A stretch of DNA of 64,000 nucleotides from Tannerellaceae bacterium. Lineage in GTDB: Bacteria; Bacteroidota; Bacteroidia; Bacteroidales; Tannerellaceae. Below, piece after piece: positions 9,213 to 18,547 of the stretch. Location of the stretch: positions 10,529 through 74,528 of the forward strand of contig JAITRC010000007.1 in assembly GCA_031288615.1 (NCBI GenBank). Reading direction: 5' to 3'. Every line of letters begins with the position of its first letter. Within the stretch, counting starts at the first letter, position 1. The position numbers and the translations under genes were made by a program. The notes under the pieces were generated by a model, which made no database searches, had not been told where the DNA came from, and saw only the letters and a program-made list of their open reading frames with translations.

Positions 9213-10850
9213 TTAAAGCTCTCCCAATACAATTCCGCCCTTTTTCTTAAACTTCAGTTTAAGGTCTATTTTCTGATCTTTGTTGAGACAGACACCTTTC
9301 ACTTTCGCATTTTTACTTCCTGTGGCAGTGAAAAATACCAGAATACCGTCGGCTTCTTTTTCTTTCAGAAGGGGCATGTCTTCTTCGGAGATAAGGAAAG
9401 AGACTTCCGACTTACCCAATGCTTCTATCGTTTTTTCTTTCCACTTGATACCGATTGAAACACCGTCTGCGTCGACAATGTCCAGCTTCAGAGCCATATC
9501 AAGGGGTAATTCATTGTTAATTTCTCCCGACAATTCTATCTCGCCATTGCTGAAGAGTAAATCAAGAAGGTCTTCGTCAAACACACCGCTAAGGGTTTCT
9601 GAGGAGGTGATTCTGAAACTTTCGGCAGGTTCAAGAGGCACTTTGACTGCAAAGAAGACTTCCTGATCAGGCTGAGGATTGACGTAAAAACCTGCAATCG
9701 TGGAATCGGAAAAAGCTTTTCCGTGAATGGTCAGCGATTTGGGTACTGTACCCAAGATTGCTGCAATCTCCTTATTTTCCTCGAAGACGAAGTCTTCCTT
9801 GTTCGGATTGGTGTCGCCGATCCAAATTCGATTTACTTTTTTAGCATCGGGAGTGTAAGCAACAGGAGGTTCGATCCTAAGGTCGGTGATGGTTGCAGAT
9901 TCTTTGTCTGACACGATAGTCATGTCAAACAAGATAGGAATACCGATTTTCTGCGTATCAATAAGTTCGATGTGTGGATTGGCAAAACTTAAAGTAGATT
10001 CTTCATCTTCAAACAAGCTGTCAAAGCCTTCCAAATCAATAACGGTTTCTTCAATGTCTGTAGCAGTGGCGAACTTCCCGTAGATTACTTCATACTCTAT
10101 ATCTTTCAGAGAAGCAGTGGCGTCGAAACGAGGATTTAAATTTGGAGGACATGAAGCTATCCCATCTTTAAGAATGCGCAAAGTGTAAGAGAAGGTACAA
10201 ACGTCGTTTTCTCCCGGAATGATGCGGTGTAATTTCATGGGGAGGGATCCTTTACGGATTCCACTCGTCCCTTCCAACTGTTCAACAGTGAAGGTCGAAT
10301 CTTTTTTCTGAGTTCCGTCTTTCAGAAAATAACCTTTGGGGAGTTCCACAGACAAGTCTATGAATACTTTATCGTTGACATTAGTAAGATTCTTGACTGT
10401 AAAATCAACTTGCAAGGTGCCCTTACGAAGGAGAATGGAGTCCAGTTGATGAATATTATCGGAGAGAATAAGTTCGACGGCGACTTGGTCTGTCTCTTCA
10501 TAAGAATGCCCATCTGTTCCAATGGCATCGTTGTTCCAGTTTTCCACATCTTTCCCGATAGAAGCGTATTCTTTATCTTCTACTTTTGGAAGAACACCCG
10601 CTTTAAGTATCTTTTTCTCCTCGAAAAAGGCATAATAGTTACCTTCTTCATCAGTCTTGAGACTTTCCGACGAATCATCAAGGAAATCTTCCATTGAGAA
10701 AGATTTCGTCCCCAAAGTCCCGGACACGTTGTTACCAATAGTGAGGTCACCGGTGTCAAGGGTACTAAGGTCGTATGCTTCATCCACACACGACGCTAAG
10801 GGTAATGCGAATAAGCACCCTACAAGTAATCGACAAAAACTTTTAAGCAT
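9213..10850 (-). CDS. large predicted lipoprotein
   Basis: A 545-residue protein with a lipoprotein signal peptide: MLKSFCRLLVGCLFALPLAS followed by Cys22, with the lipobox LASC. The rest is a series of beta-rich stretches with repeated IEL/VDF-type strands and acidic loops, consistent with an exported multi-domain beta-sandwich, but I recognise no named domain. It is the first gene of a two-gene operon with the DUF5723 barrel; a -7 element lies 70 nt upstream. Confidence 0.75.
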   Translation of the reverse strand: MLKSFCRLLVGCLFALPLASCVDEAYDLSTLDTGDLTIGNNVSGTLGTKSFSMEDFLDDSSESLKTDEEGNYYAFFEEKKILKAGVLPKVEDKEYASIGKDVENWNNDAIGTDGHSYEETDQVAVELILSDNIHQLDSILLRKGTLQVDFTVKNLTNVNDKVFIDLSVELPKGYFLKDGTQKKDSTFTVEQLEGTSGIRKGSLPMKLHRIIPGENDVCTFSYTLRILKDGIASCPPNLNPRFDATASLKDIEYEVIYGKFATATDIEETVIDLEGFDSLFEDEESTLSFANPHIELIDTQKIGIPILFDMTIVSDKESATITDLRIEPPVAYTPDAKKVNRIWIGDTNPNKEDFVFEENKEIAAILGTVPKSLTIHGKAFSDSTIAGFYVNPQPDQEVFFAVKVPLEPAESFRITSSETLSGVFDEDLLDLLFSNGEIELSGEINNELPLDMALKLDIVDADGVSIGIKWKEKTIEALGKSEVSFLISEEDMPLLKEKEADGILVFFTATGSKNAKVKGVCLNKDQKIDLKLKFKKKGGIVLGEL

Positions 10851-10920
10851 AACAATTTTATTATGAAAAATTTAAAATAGCCTGATTATTTTGTTGTCCC
10901 GAAGACAACAAACAACGCGA

Positions 10921-10928
10921 CAAAAGTA
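10921..10928 (-). promoter_or_regulatory. -7 element of the lipoprotein/DUF5723 operon
   Basis: CAAAAGTA on + reads TACTTTTG on -, about 70 nt before the lipoprotein ATG. A nine-G tract lies 45 bp upstream of it. Confidence 0.6.
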
Positions 10929-10972
10929 GTAAGTTTTTGTTGTTCTTACGACTTAAGCCTTTTTTTTCACAT

Positions 10973-10981
10973 GGGGGGGGG
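10973..10981. repeat. G9 homopolymer tract
   Basis: Nine consecutive G on + in the 315-bp stretch between the lipoprotein gene and the S41 protease. It lies upstream of the lipoprotein promoter and just past the 3' end of tRNA-Asn. Apart from this tract, the promoters and the tRNA, I see nothing in this stretch. Confidence 0.9.
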
Positions 10982-11014
10982 TAAATCACTGCTGATTAAC
11001 CAATTATGTTATCG

Positions 11015-11088
11015 CTCTCCCTCTTGGACTTGAACCAAGGACCCTCTGATTAACAGTCAGATGCTCTAACCAACTGAGCTAAGGAAGA
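11015..11088 (-). tRNA. tRNA-Asn (GTT)
   Basis: A 74-nt cloverleaf on the - strand: acceptor stem TCTTCCT/AGGGAGA (one G-T wobble), D arm with TAGCTCAGTTGGTTAGAG, anticodon stem-loop CTGACTGTTAATCAG with anticodon GTT, and T arm CTTGGTTCAAGTCCAAG. The CCA end is not encoded; the discriminator G is followed by CGAT. Confidence 0.95.
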
Positions 11089-11137
11089 ATATCTCCGATC
11101 GGGGGTACAAAAGTAGAATTGTTTTTCAATTATGCAA

Positions 11138-11145
11138 TATCTTTG
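11138..11145 (+). promoter_or_regulatory. -7 element of the S41 protease/thiE genes
   Basis: TATCTTTG, 20 nt before the ATG at 11166. Confidence 0.55.
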
Positions 11146-11165
11146 TCCGAAAAAAAGAATTGAAG

Positions 11166-12785
11166 ATGGGGAAAAAAGTGGTGGCGATATTAGGTTGTTT
11201 CCTGTTTCTTGCGGGGAGCTGGGGGCAAGAAAGGCGTACGGAGATAGCCAAGCAATTGGAGATACTCAATGCGGTGGTGAAGGAAGTGGAGATGTTTTAC
11301 GTGGATACGGTAGAGATAGAGGGCACGGTACGCAGAGGTATCCAGGCGATGTTGGCGGGATTAGACCCCTATACGGAATATATTCCGGAGGAGGATGTAG
11401 AAGACTTGCAGATCATTACTACCGGTGAATATGGAGGAATAGGTTCTATTATCCGTCAGCGCCGTTCGGGTGAAGGGGTGATGATTGCCGAGCCTTATGA
11501 AGGAATGCCGGCTGCATTGGCGGGATTGAAAGCGGGAGACCTGATTGTTGCAATAGATACGGTGAAGGTTTTGAAAAAAGGGAGTGGAGATGTGAGCCGT
11601 CTTCTTAAAGGAACACCCAACACTACGGTGACACTAACTATCCAGCGTCCGAATGAGAAAAAGGAGCGAAAAGTGGAACTTGTTCGCCGGCAAATTGTAT
11701 TGAATACGGTGCACTACTATGATGTGTTTAATGGCACGGGGTATATTTACTTGAGCAACTTTACGGACAAGAGTGTACAGGAGGTGCAGGATGCGTTTGA
11801 AGATATGCGGAGGCGAGGTATCCATTCGCTGATTTTTGACCTACGTGGGAATGGCGGTGGTTTATTGGAGTCCGCTGTCCGTATTGTAGGGATGTTTGTC
11901 CCCAAAGGGAGAGAGGTGATTTCTACGAAGGGGAAATTGCGACAGTGGGACAGGGTCTACCGGACTGTTGCCGAGCCTATTGATACCGTTATTCCTTTGG
12001 TGATACTTATTGATGAGCATTCTGCTTCGGCGGCGGAGATTGTAGCCGGGTCTTTACAAGATATGGATCGTGCCATGTTGGTAGGGAATCGTTCCTTTGG
12101 TAAAGGGTTGGTGCAGTCGCCCCGCGATCTGCCCCATGACGGTAAACTTAAAGTAACGACGAGCCGTTACTACATTCCGAGCGGCCGTTGTATTCAGCAA
12201 CTTGACTATTCCCACCGTAACGCTGACGGTAGCGTAGCGGCTATTCCCGACAGTCTTACGTCGGTGTTTTATACTGTGGGAGGTCGTCCTGTCCGCGATG
12301 GGGGAGGTATCCGTCCTGATATAGAAGTAGAAGCGAAGGAGGTATCAAGTATGATTTCCTACCTTGTACATGACGATATATTCTTTGACTTTGTCACCGA
12401 TTGGGTGCAACAGCATGATACGATAGCTCCGGCCGGTCTTTTTGCTGCTTCCGATGAGGATTTTGAGGCACTTAAAGAGTATGCGCGCACACATAATTTT
12501 TCTTACGATCGGCAGAGTATAAAGGCGCTCAACCGCCTTAAGGAGATAGCTCGGTCGGAGGGGTATCTTGACGAGGATTCAACCTTGCTTGTTACTCTCG
12601 AAGAACGTTTAACACCTGACATCACACGTGATTTCGATCGTTTCAAAGTAGACGTGAAACGGTTCCTGACGTCAGAGATTGTTAAACGTTACTATTTCCA
12701 GCGCGGGGAGTTGATAGATTCACTGAGCGATGATCCTGTCCTGCAACGGGCGTTGGCGGAGCTTTCAAAAGAGGAAGAGGAGTAA
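11166..12785 (+). CDS. S41-family carboxyl-terminal processing protease
   Basis: A 539-residue periplasmic serine protease. A signal peptide (to about GSWGQ, residue 20) is followed by an N-terminal helical part, a PDZ domain (residues about 80-165, with GGIGSIIRQ and LKAGDLIVAIDTV), and the S41 catalytic domain. The Ser-Lys dyad is visible as SASAAEI (Ser288) and SFGKGLVQ (Lys313). Length and order match Bacteroidales C-terminal processing peptidases, which cleave exported or misfolded proteins. The start is the ATG at 11166, after the -7 element; a TTG six nt upstream is less likely. thiE follows without a gap. Confidence 0.9.
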   Translation: MGKKVVAILGCFLFLAGSWGQERRTEIAKQLEILNAVVKEVEMFYVDTVEIEGTVRRGIQAMLAGLDPYTEYIPEEDVEDLQIITTGEYGGIGSIIRQRRSGEGVMIAEPYEGMPAALAGLKAGDLIVAIDTVKVLKKGSGDVSRLLKGTPNTTVTLTIQRPNEKKERKVELVRRQIVLNTVHYYDVFNGTGYIYLSNFTDKSVQEVQDAFEDMRRRGIHSLIFDLRGNGGGLLESAVRIVGMFVPKGREVISTKGKLRQWDRVYRTVAEPIDTVIPLVILIDEHSASAAEIVAGSLQDMDRAMLVGNRSFGKGLVQSPRDLPHDGKLKVTTSRYYIPSGRCIQQLDYSHRNADGSVAAIPDSLTSVFYTVGGRPVRDGGGIRPDIEVEAKEVSSMISYLVHDDIFFDFVTDWVQQHDTIAPAGLFAASDEDFEALKEYARTHNFSYDRQSIKALNRLKEIARSEGYLDEDSTLLVTLEERLTPDITRDFDRFKVDVKRFLTSEIVKRYYFQRGELIDSLSDDPVLQRALAELSKEEEE

Positions 12786-13406
12786 GTGAAAGGATTGCTT
12801 TTTATTTCGCACGGAGGGGGAAATATCGGATTGTTAGAAGGCATTGAGCTTGCCCTCAGGGGGGGATGTCGTCATATACAATTGCGGATGAAAGGAGCGG
12901 CGATTGCCGAAGTAGAAACGGTGGCATGGGAGGCTAAAGTGCTTTGCAAGCAATATGGCGGAGCGCTTTACGTGAATGATCATGTAGACGTCTGTCTCAA
13001 GGTGGGGGCAAAGGGGGTTCATCTGGGTAAGTCGGATATGTCGGTATGCGAAGCCAGAAAAAAACTTGGACGGAATTATATCATTGGCGGGACGGCCAAT
13101 ACATTTGAAGATATCCGCCTCTTGAACGGTGAAGGAGTTGACTACATCGGGCTTGGCCCTTTTCGCTTCACCGCCACGAAAGAAAAGCTAAGCCCATTGT
13201 TAGGATTGGAAGGGTACAAACGGATAGTGGAACAGTGCCGTAGGGAGAGAATAACCTTGCCCATTATAGCTATCGGAGGGATAATTCTATCGGATATACT
13301 TGCCATCAAGGCGGTAGGGGTGGACGGTATTGCTGTTTCGTCGGCTATTCTTGGTGCAGCCGATCCGGTAGAAGAGACAAGGGCTTTTTGCGATGCTCTC
13401 GCCTAA
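12786..13406 (+). CDS. thiE: thiamine-phosphate synthase
   Basis: A 206-residue TIM-barrel enzyme that joins HMP-pyrophosphate and thiazole phosphate to make thiamine phosphate. Family motifs: QLRMKG near residue 33, YVNDHVDVCLKVGAKGVHLG (residues about 61-80), GGTANTFED, GLGPFRFTATKEK with the pyrophosphate-binding T-x-T-K, and the C-terminal IAIGGI and GIAVSSAI blocks. It starts with GTG directly after the S41 gene's stop. It is isolated from other thiamine genes and no TPP riboswitch is apparent upstream, so a TenI-like role is a minor alternative. Confidence 0.85.
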   Translation: MKGLLFISHGGGNIGLLEGIELALRGGCRHIQLRMKGAAIAEVETVAWEAKVLCKQYGGALYVNDHVDVCLKVGAKGVHLGKSDMSVCEARKKLGRNYIIGGTANTFEDIRLLNGEGVDYIGLGPFRFTATKEKLSPLLGLEGYKRIVEQCRRERITLPIIAIGGIILSDILAIKAVGVDGIAVSSAILGAADPVEETRAFCDALA

Positions 13407-13453
13407 TAATGATTAAAGAGCTGTTAACAAAATCAAAAGAATAAGGTTCGTGA

Positions 13454-14461
13454 CTATGCCAGAGGGTTTGCATAGTAGTGCAATATCCTGCGTCCGTCCA
13501 TCCATTCTTCTGTTGACTGTCGCAAGATAGGTAGCGAAGAGATTGCTATATCGGGTGCTTTGACACCCTCTACGAGAGAGAATGGAGCTACTTCGACATG
13601 GGCTTCATCCCACAAACCCGCCTCCAGAAAACTTTGCAACAAAGTAGCACCCCCTTCTACGAGCAGAGAATTCAACTTTCGTTCACTCAGGTCAGCCAAG
13701 ACTTGGGGTAATAAAGGGTGAGTCTCCACACATCCGTTCGACAAATGTGCTTGTGGCGAAGGTTTGAATTGCCGCCCTAATACGATGCGAATAGGTGAGC
13801 GTCCTGCCCAGTGACGTACAGTCAGAGAGGGATCGTCAAGCTCTGCCGTGCGCCTGCCTACCATAATGGCGTCCACTTCGGCACGCAACTTATGTACTAC
13901 GCGACGGGATGCGGGAGAAGAAAAACGAACGGGAGGGAAAGAAGCATCTGTGCGAAGACGATCCATGAAACCGTCCGCACTCTGTGCCCATTTTAAAAAG
14001 ATGTAAGGACGGTGCTGTTCATGGCAAGTGATAAAGGCTTTGTTGAGTGAACGGGCTTCTTTTTCGAGCACTCCGGTGACCACTTCCACACCAGCCTGTT
14101 GTAGACGGTAAATACCTTGTCCCGCAACAGCGGGAAAGGGGTCAAGGCAGGCGACAACAACCCGGCGGATATTTTTCTCTATGATCAAATCCGCACAAGG
14201 AGGGGTTTTACCGTAATGGGCACAAGGTTCAAGGTTTACGTATAGGGTGGACGAAGGTAAGAGGTTGGTATTCCGGACAGCGGCAATGGCATTCACTTCG
14301 GCATGAGGCTCACCTGAGCGATGGTGGTATCCCTCGCCGATAATCCTCCCTTCGTATACGACAACAGCACCCACCATAGGATTTGGGGAGGTATTACCTT
14401 TTCCTGCTTCTGCCAATTCCAGGCATCTCCGCATGAAAATCTCGTCCATTCCTGATTTCAT
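13454..14461 (-). CDS. ribD: bifunctional riboflavin deaminase/reductase
   Basis: A 335-residue RibD. The N-terminal deaminase has the zinc signature HAEVNAI and PCAHYGKTPPC (residues about 54-90). The C-terminal reductase begins near residue 150 (FLKWAQSADGFMD) and contains VGRRTAELDDPSLTVR and the LLVEGGATLLQSF segment. Together they carry out two successive steps of riboflavin synthesis. It reads away from tRNA-Leu, with its own -7 element at 14478-14485. Confidence 0.95.
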   Translation of the reverse strand: MKSGMDEIFMRRCLELAEAGKGNTSPNPMVGAVVVYEGRIIGEGYHHRSGEPHAEVNAIAAVRNTNLLPSSTLYVNLEPCAHYGKTPPCADLIIEKNIRRVVVACLDPFPAVAGQGIYRLQQAGVEVVTGVLEKEARSLNKAFITCHEQHRPYIFLKWAQSADGFMDRLRTDASFPPVRFSSPASRRVVHKLRAEVDAIMVGRRTAELDDPSLTVRHWAGRSPIRIVLGRQFKPSPQAHLSNGCVETHPLLPQVLADLSERKLNSLLVEGGATLLQSFLEAGLWDEAHVEVAPFSLVEGVKAPDIAISSLPILRQSTEEWMDGRRILHYYANPLA

Positions 14462-14477
14462 TCATTATCTTGCTTGG

Positions 14478-14485
14478 CAAAGATA
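14478..14485 (-). promoter_or_regulatory. -7 element of ribD
   Basis: CAAAGATA on + reads TATCTTTG on -, 16 nt before the ribD ATG. Confidence 0.55.
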
Positions 14486-14566
14486 ACACAAGGGTAAGCC
14501 ACGAGTCTACATTTGTTAAGTTATTCGCGAAAGATAGCTACCTTCGCCGTCAGATAATAACTATCG

Positions 14567-14651
14567 GCTCGAATGGTGGAATCGGTAGACACGAAGGACT
14601 TAAAATCCTTTGGCTATTGCAGCTGTGCGGGTTCGAGTCCCGCTTCGAGTA
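14567..14651 (+). tRNA. tRNA-Leu (TAA)
   Basis: An 85-nt class II tRNA with acceptor stem GCTCGAA/TTCGAGT, D arm GGTGGAATCGGTAGACAC, anticodon loop GGACTTAAAATCC with anticodon TAA, a long variable arm, and T arm GCGGGTTCGAGTCCCGC. CCA is not encoded. Confidence 0.95.
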
Positions 14652-14695
14652 CAGGAGTTGCCGGAAACAGGTGGCTATAAAAGCGAGTGTATTGG

Positions 14696-17600
14696 ATGAA
14701 ACGCCTTCTCTTTCTTCTTTTTTTGTTGACAGGCGAAACTTTCGGAGCCACTCACACGGTGCAGACAACGAAAGATTCAGGTCCGGGTAGCTTCCTTCAG
14801 ATTATCACGGGGGCAGTTTCGGGGGATACCATTTTCTTTGATGTTTCCGACGGCTCGCTGTCTCCGGTCGTTGTCGTACCTCCTTCTTTTCCTTCCAATA
14901 CGAAAGATTTGCTCATTGAGGGAAATGGAGTTACCTTATCGGGGGGTACTGTACGTTCCCAAACGTTTCACAATGAAGCGAATGCCAAAGTGACTTTCCG
15001 GCGGACACATTTTACCAGCGGTTATCTGATCAATCAGGGACAGCTTACGTTGGAATCCTGTATCTTGTCCAATAACCGTTCTCCGGACGGAAAGGGTGCA
15101 GTGTGGAACGATAACGGAAAACTGATAATACGGGGTTGTACATTCTTCGAAAATATCAGCACACATTACGGTGCGGCAATTTATACGGAGGGTGCTTCTG
15201 CGGAGGCTTCGTTCATGGGCTGCCTCTTTTTGCACAATATTTCGGAAAGAGGAGGGAGTGTTCATCGTGCCTCAGGTAAGATCAGTTCCGGCGGGTATAA
15301 TGTGTTTGACTATGATGTGTTTGCCGAGCCGGATGAGTTCTACCACAATGGAGATGTCTGTCTCCCTACTTACAATGCTTCCGAACCGGCTTACTGGTTC
15401 TCCCCCGTTTCTTTCCGTATTCTGCAGAATGATTATACTTACTTTCTTTCCCGCATTGCGTTACCGATTGAAGATTATCCGGAGACAGACTTTTATGGCA
15501 CCCCTATTCGGGCTTCAATCGACGAGAAGGTTTTTTCAGGTGCAGTACAATCCATTGTCGGCTCTCAAAATGCATATGTACTTCATTGTGTGATTCAAGG
15601 GAATAACCATTTGAAAGTAGAAACCACTACGGGAGGTCAACCGGATGAAGATGGTCTATTTCCTGCGGGTACGACGGTCTTATTAAAAGATGAGACACCG
15701 GAGGCTATCGCGTTGTCGTGGACAGTGAACGGGGTAGCCCGTCCACCTGCTTTATTAGGTGGAGGAGTGGAAGTGCTTATGGCTGGACACCAGCGAGTGG
15801 AATTGACGATTTATCGTCGTCGGCTCGTTACACAAGTGAACGATGAAGGGGAAGGCAGCCTCAGGCAAGCCCTTGCTTCGATGCAGGATTATGATGTGGT
15901 ACAGTTTGCGGACGGTCTCAAGGGTAAGACTATCTTCCTTGAATCGAAGCTACCGACTATAACGAACAGCTTCATTCGTATTGAAGGTACGGGGTTGACG
16001 CTGGCAGGGAAGGAATATCCGTTACTTACGTTTCACGGCGCTTCTGCCGGCGTGCGAGGTCTCCGGTTTACTCCTCACGAGAATGTTACGTACGGTATGA
16101 ATGATAGGGTAGGGGAGGGAGGAATTATTTTCAGTAAGGGCAGTGATCTTACCCTGCATGCCTGTATTTTCTCCGGTAACAAATTATCTATACGGGGAGG
16201 AGACGGCGGTGCCTTGTATAATGCTGAAGGAAAGATGACCGTTAATGCCTGTACATTTTACAATAATACCGCTTTTTGCGGCGGTGCTATTTACAATACG
16301 GGAGAGTTGGAGTTACGGGGGAATATCTTTTTCGGAAACCAAACGGTTGCGCAGATCAATGGACAAGTGCTGTTCAATACCGGTACGGTAACAGCCAAAA
16401 ACAATCTCTATGATGCAGACAGCTATGGATTCAGTTTCAATATTGAAACCGGCGAAAATGCAAAGATATCTACCATACCTTTCTCCCCGATTACTTTTGA
16501 ACTAACACCTGGTAATCCTTTGGTAGTGAAGTTTGCCCCTCCTTCCCTCTACCCTGAAACGGACTATTACGGAGAGACATTTGAGTCTTTTGTTCATCCC
16601 GGCGCTGTCAAGCAAAACCACCCTGACGGGTGCATTCTCTCATGGGAGACTTTCGGACAAGGAAAGGTTGAACTGATCGAAGGTCCGGTGCCCACACTTG
16701 GCCATAAGGTTGTACCTGCAGGTAGTGTCATTACTCTACGGGCAACGCCCACAGGTGCGGGTGATACACGGATGGTTTGCTGGGAAGTGAATGGTCGGCA
16801 ACGACCTGAGACAGGCGACTTGACACTTACCGTGAGTGACAATACATCTGTCCGTGCAGTTTTCAATCGTGTGTATACGGTGACCACACTTACAGACGAC
16901 CCAAATGGAGGGCAGGGGACGTTTCGCAACTATCTTTTTGCGGGTTGGCAGGCAGAGGGCGACATTATCCGCTTTGCCGACGATCTGGCAGGGGAACCCC
17001 TTGTATTGGTAGCAAGTCTTCCGGAGATTACACACAAGATAAAGATAGAGGGGAATGGCATAACCCTTGACGGGAGAAATCTTTCCTCGCCAATGTTCAA
17101 TGTGAGTTCCGACGGGGATGTGAGTTTCAGCCGTGTCCGCTTTTCGGGCTGTACATTGCCGGCGGCTTCGAAAAGCCCCGGCGGAGCAGTCTTTCATAAC
17201 CAAGGGCAACTGTCATTGAGTAATTGTATATTTGACAATAATCATGCGGATGATTTTGTAGGGGGTGTCATACATAGTACCGGCTTGCTTTTGGCTACAG
17301 CTTGTACTTTTTACGGAAACTCTGCGCAGACCGGTGGAGCTATCGCTACTGTCGGTGGTGCATACCTCTCTGCGGGTAATGTTTTCTATGGTAATACTGC
17401 CCAAACGGCAATAGATGTCTACGAGTCCGTTCCTCTAAAAAATATACATCGCTACGATCAATCTCTCACTGAACCTATCATTGATCCGGTCACATTTATC
17501 CCTTACAATAGTGACCGGTTACAAATTTCATACGGAGAAGTATCACCCTTTGGCTTTCCTGTGATTGATTTCTACAATGCATCGCGAAATACGCGTACCA

Positions 17601-18541
17601 CCACCTCTTCCGGTGCAGTTGTCCTTACTACGGTTGTTTCTTTTGATACCCATGATGGAGGGGCGACCGATGTTCCCTCCCGTGTCGTTGAGCGAGGTAG
17701 CTTTCTTGAGGAGCCGTCTCCCGAAATCCAGCGTCCGGACTACCTGTTCGAAGGTTGGTTTGAGGATTCTACAGGTACTTACCGTTGGAACTTCGATTTA
17801 CGTCCGACCAGTACCGACTCTCTTGCACTTCATGCCAAATGGCAAAGTGTGTACACCGCATACGTGGTTACTTTCAGACTGGGTAACGGAAAACCGGATA
17901 TCCTTTCCTATGTATTCCCTTCTACAGGTGTTCTCAAACGCCCCGAAGACCCTTCCCGCCCGTATTATGCTTTTACGGGATGGTTTGCTAACGAAGATTG
18001 TACAATTCCATGGGATTTCCAGAGTCTAATAGCCTCAAACACAACGATCTATGCGGGATGGACACCCGTCTCTTTCCACGTTACGTTTAACCCTTGTAAC
18101 GGCTCTTCTCCGATTGTCGTTACGACGTTATATAATAGTGCCTTCGTCCCCCCTACGATTATCCCCGTCGGTATTTCCGTCGTAATCGGTTGGCGTGCGG
18201 ATACACTCAGTGTGGCATTATGGAACTTTGGAACTATGAAAGTTACTTCCGACACTACGTTATATGCGGTCTGGTCACCTCCTCTCCAATCAATATCTGT
18301 TTCACTGCCTGCTATTTCTTTGACACCGACGGTTTTTACCCAGTCTGTACGTTTGCAGGGTGCCGGAGGTCGACAACTCGGCGTTTACAATTCATCCGGC
18401 CGTCTCCTTTTGTGCCGGAAACTTGAAACGGACGATGAGGTTGTCAACACCTCTTCTTTGGCTTCGGGTATTTACTTCTTTTTCCTCTCCGCCTCTTCCG
18501 GAGAAGCGAAGACCTACCTTTTTAAAACCATCAGACCTTAA
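14696..18541 (+). CDS. giant beta-helix surface protein with T9SS-like C-terminal domain
   Basis: A 1281-residue exported protein with a signal peptide at residues 1-18. Three homologous beta-helix modules begin near residues 20, 377 and 726; each opens with a strand like TVTTLTDDPNGGQGTFR, then IEGxGxTL, and carries rungs such as LSNCIFDNN and ACTFYGNSAQTGGAI. After modules 1 and 2 come Ig-like linkers ending in a WEVNG-type motif. Residues about 979-1200 hold three InlB/Flg_new-type repeats (YLFEGWF...LHAKW). The C terminus (about 1201-1281; QLGVYNSSGRLL...ASGIYFF...KTYLFKTI) resembles a type A T9SS sorting domain. The ATG at 14696 was preferred over a GTG three codons upstream because the signal peptide fits. 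Likely a secreted or surface-anchored adhesin; the ligand is unknown. Confidence 0.85.
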   Translation: MKRLLFLLFLLTGETFGATHTVQTTKDSGPGSFLQIITGAVSGDTIFFDVSDGSLSPVVVVPPSFPSNTKDLLIEGNGVTLSGGTVRSQTFHNEANAKVTFRRTHFTSGYLINQGQLTLESCILSNNRSPDGKGAVWNDNGKLIIRGCTFFENISTHYGAAIYTEGASAEASFMGCLFLHNISERGGSVHRASGKISSGGYNVFDYDVFAEPDEFYHNGDVCLPTYNASEPAYWFSPVSFRILQNDYTYFLSRIALPIEDYPETDFYGTPIRASIDEKVFSGAVQSIVGSQNAYVLHCVIQGNNHLKVETTTGGQPDEDGLFPAGTTVLLKDETPEAIALSWTVNGVARPPALLGGGVEVLMAGHQRVELTIYRRRLVTQVNDEGEGSLRQALASMQDYDVVQFADGLKGKTIFLESKLPTITNSFIRIEGTGLTLAGKEYPLLTFHGASAGVRGLRFTPHENVTYGMNDRVGEGGIIFSKGSDLTLHACIFSGNKLSIRGGDGGALYNAEGKMTVNACTFYNNTAFCGGAIYNTGELELRGNIFFGNQTVAQINGQVLFNTGTVTAKNNLYDADSYGFSFNIETGENAKISTIPFSPITFELTPGNPLVVKFAPPSLYPETDYYGETFESFVHPGAVKQNHPDGCILSWETFGQGKVELIEGPVPTLGHKVVPAGSVITLRATPTGAGDTRMVCWEVNGRQRPETGDLTLTVSDNTSVRAVFNRVYTVTTLTDDPNGGQGTFRNYLFAGWQAEGDIIRFADDLAGEPLVLVASLPEITHKIKIEGNGITLDGRNLSSPMFNVSSDGDVSFSRVRFSGCTLPAASKSPGGAVFHNQGQLSLSNCIFDNNHADDFVGGVIHSTGLLLATACTFYGNSAQTGGAIATVGGAYLSAGNVFYGNTAQTAIDVYESVPLKNIHRYDQSLTEPIIDPVTFIPYNSDRLQISYGEVSPFGFPVIDFYNASRNTRTTTSSGAVVLTTVVSFDTHDGGATDVPSRVVERGSFLEEPSPEIQRPDYLFEGWFEDSTGTYRWNFDLRPTSTDSLALHAKWQSVYTAYVVTFRLGNGKPDILSYVFPSTGVLKRPEDPSRPYYAFTGWFANEDCTIPWDFQSLIASNTTIYAGWTPVSFHVTFNPCNGSSPIVVTTLYNSAFVPPTIIPVGISVVIGWRADTLSVALWNFGTMKVTSDTTLYAVWSPPLQSISVSLPAISLTPTVFTQSVRLQGAGGRQLGVYNSSGRLLLCRKLETDDEVVNTSSLASGIYFFFLSASSGEAKTYLFKTIRP

Positions 18542-18547
18542 CCCGTT

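Noticed and set aside
12786..13406. TPP riboswitch controlling thiE
   Set aside because: thiE starts directly after the S41 gene's stop, and I saw no thi-box sequence upstream of 11166.
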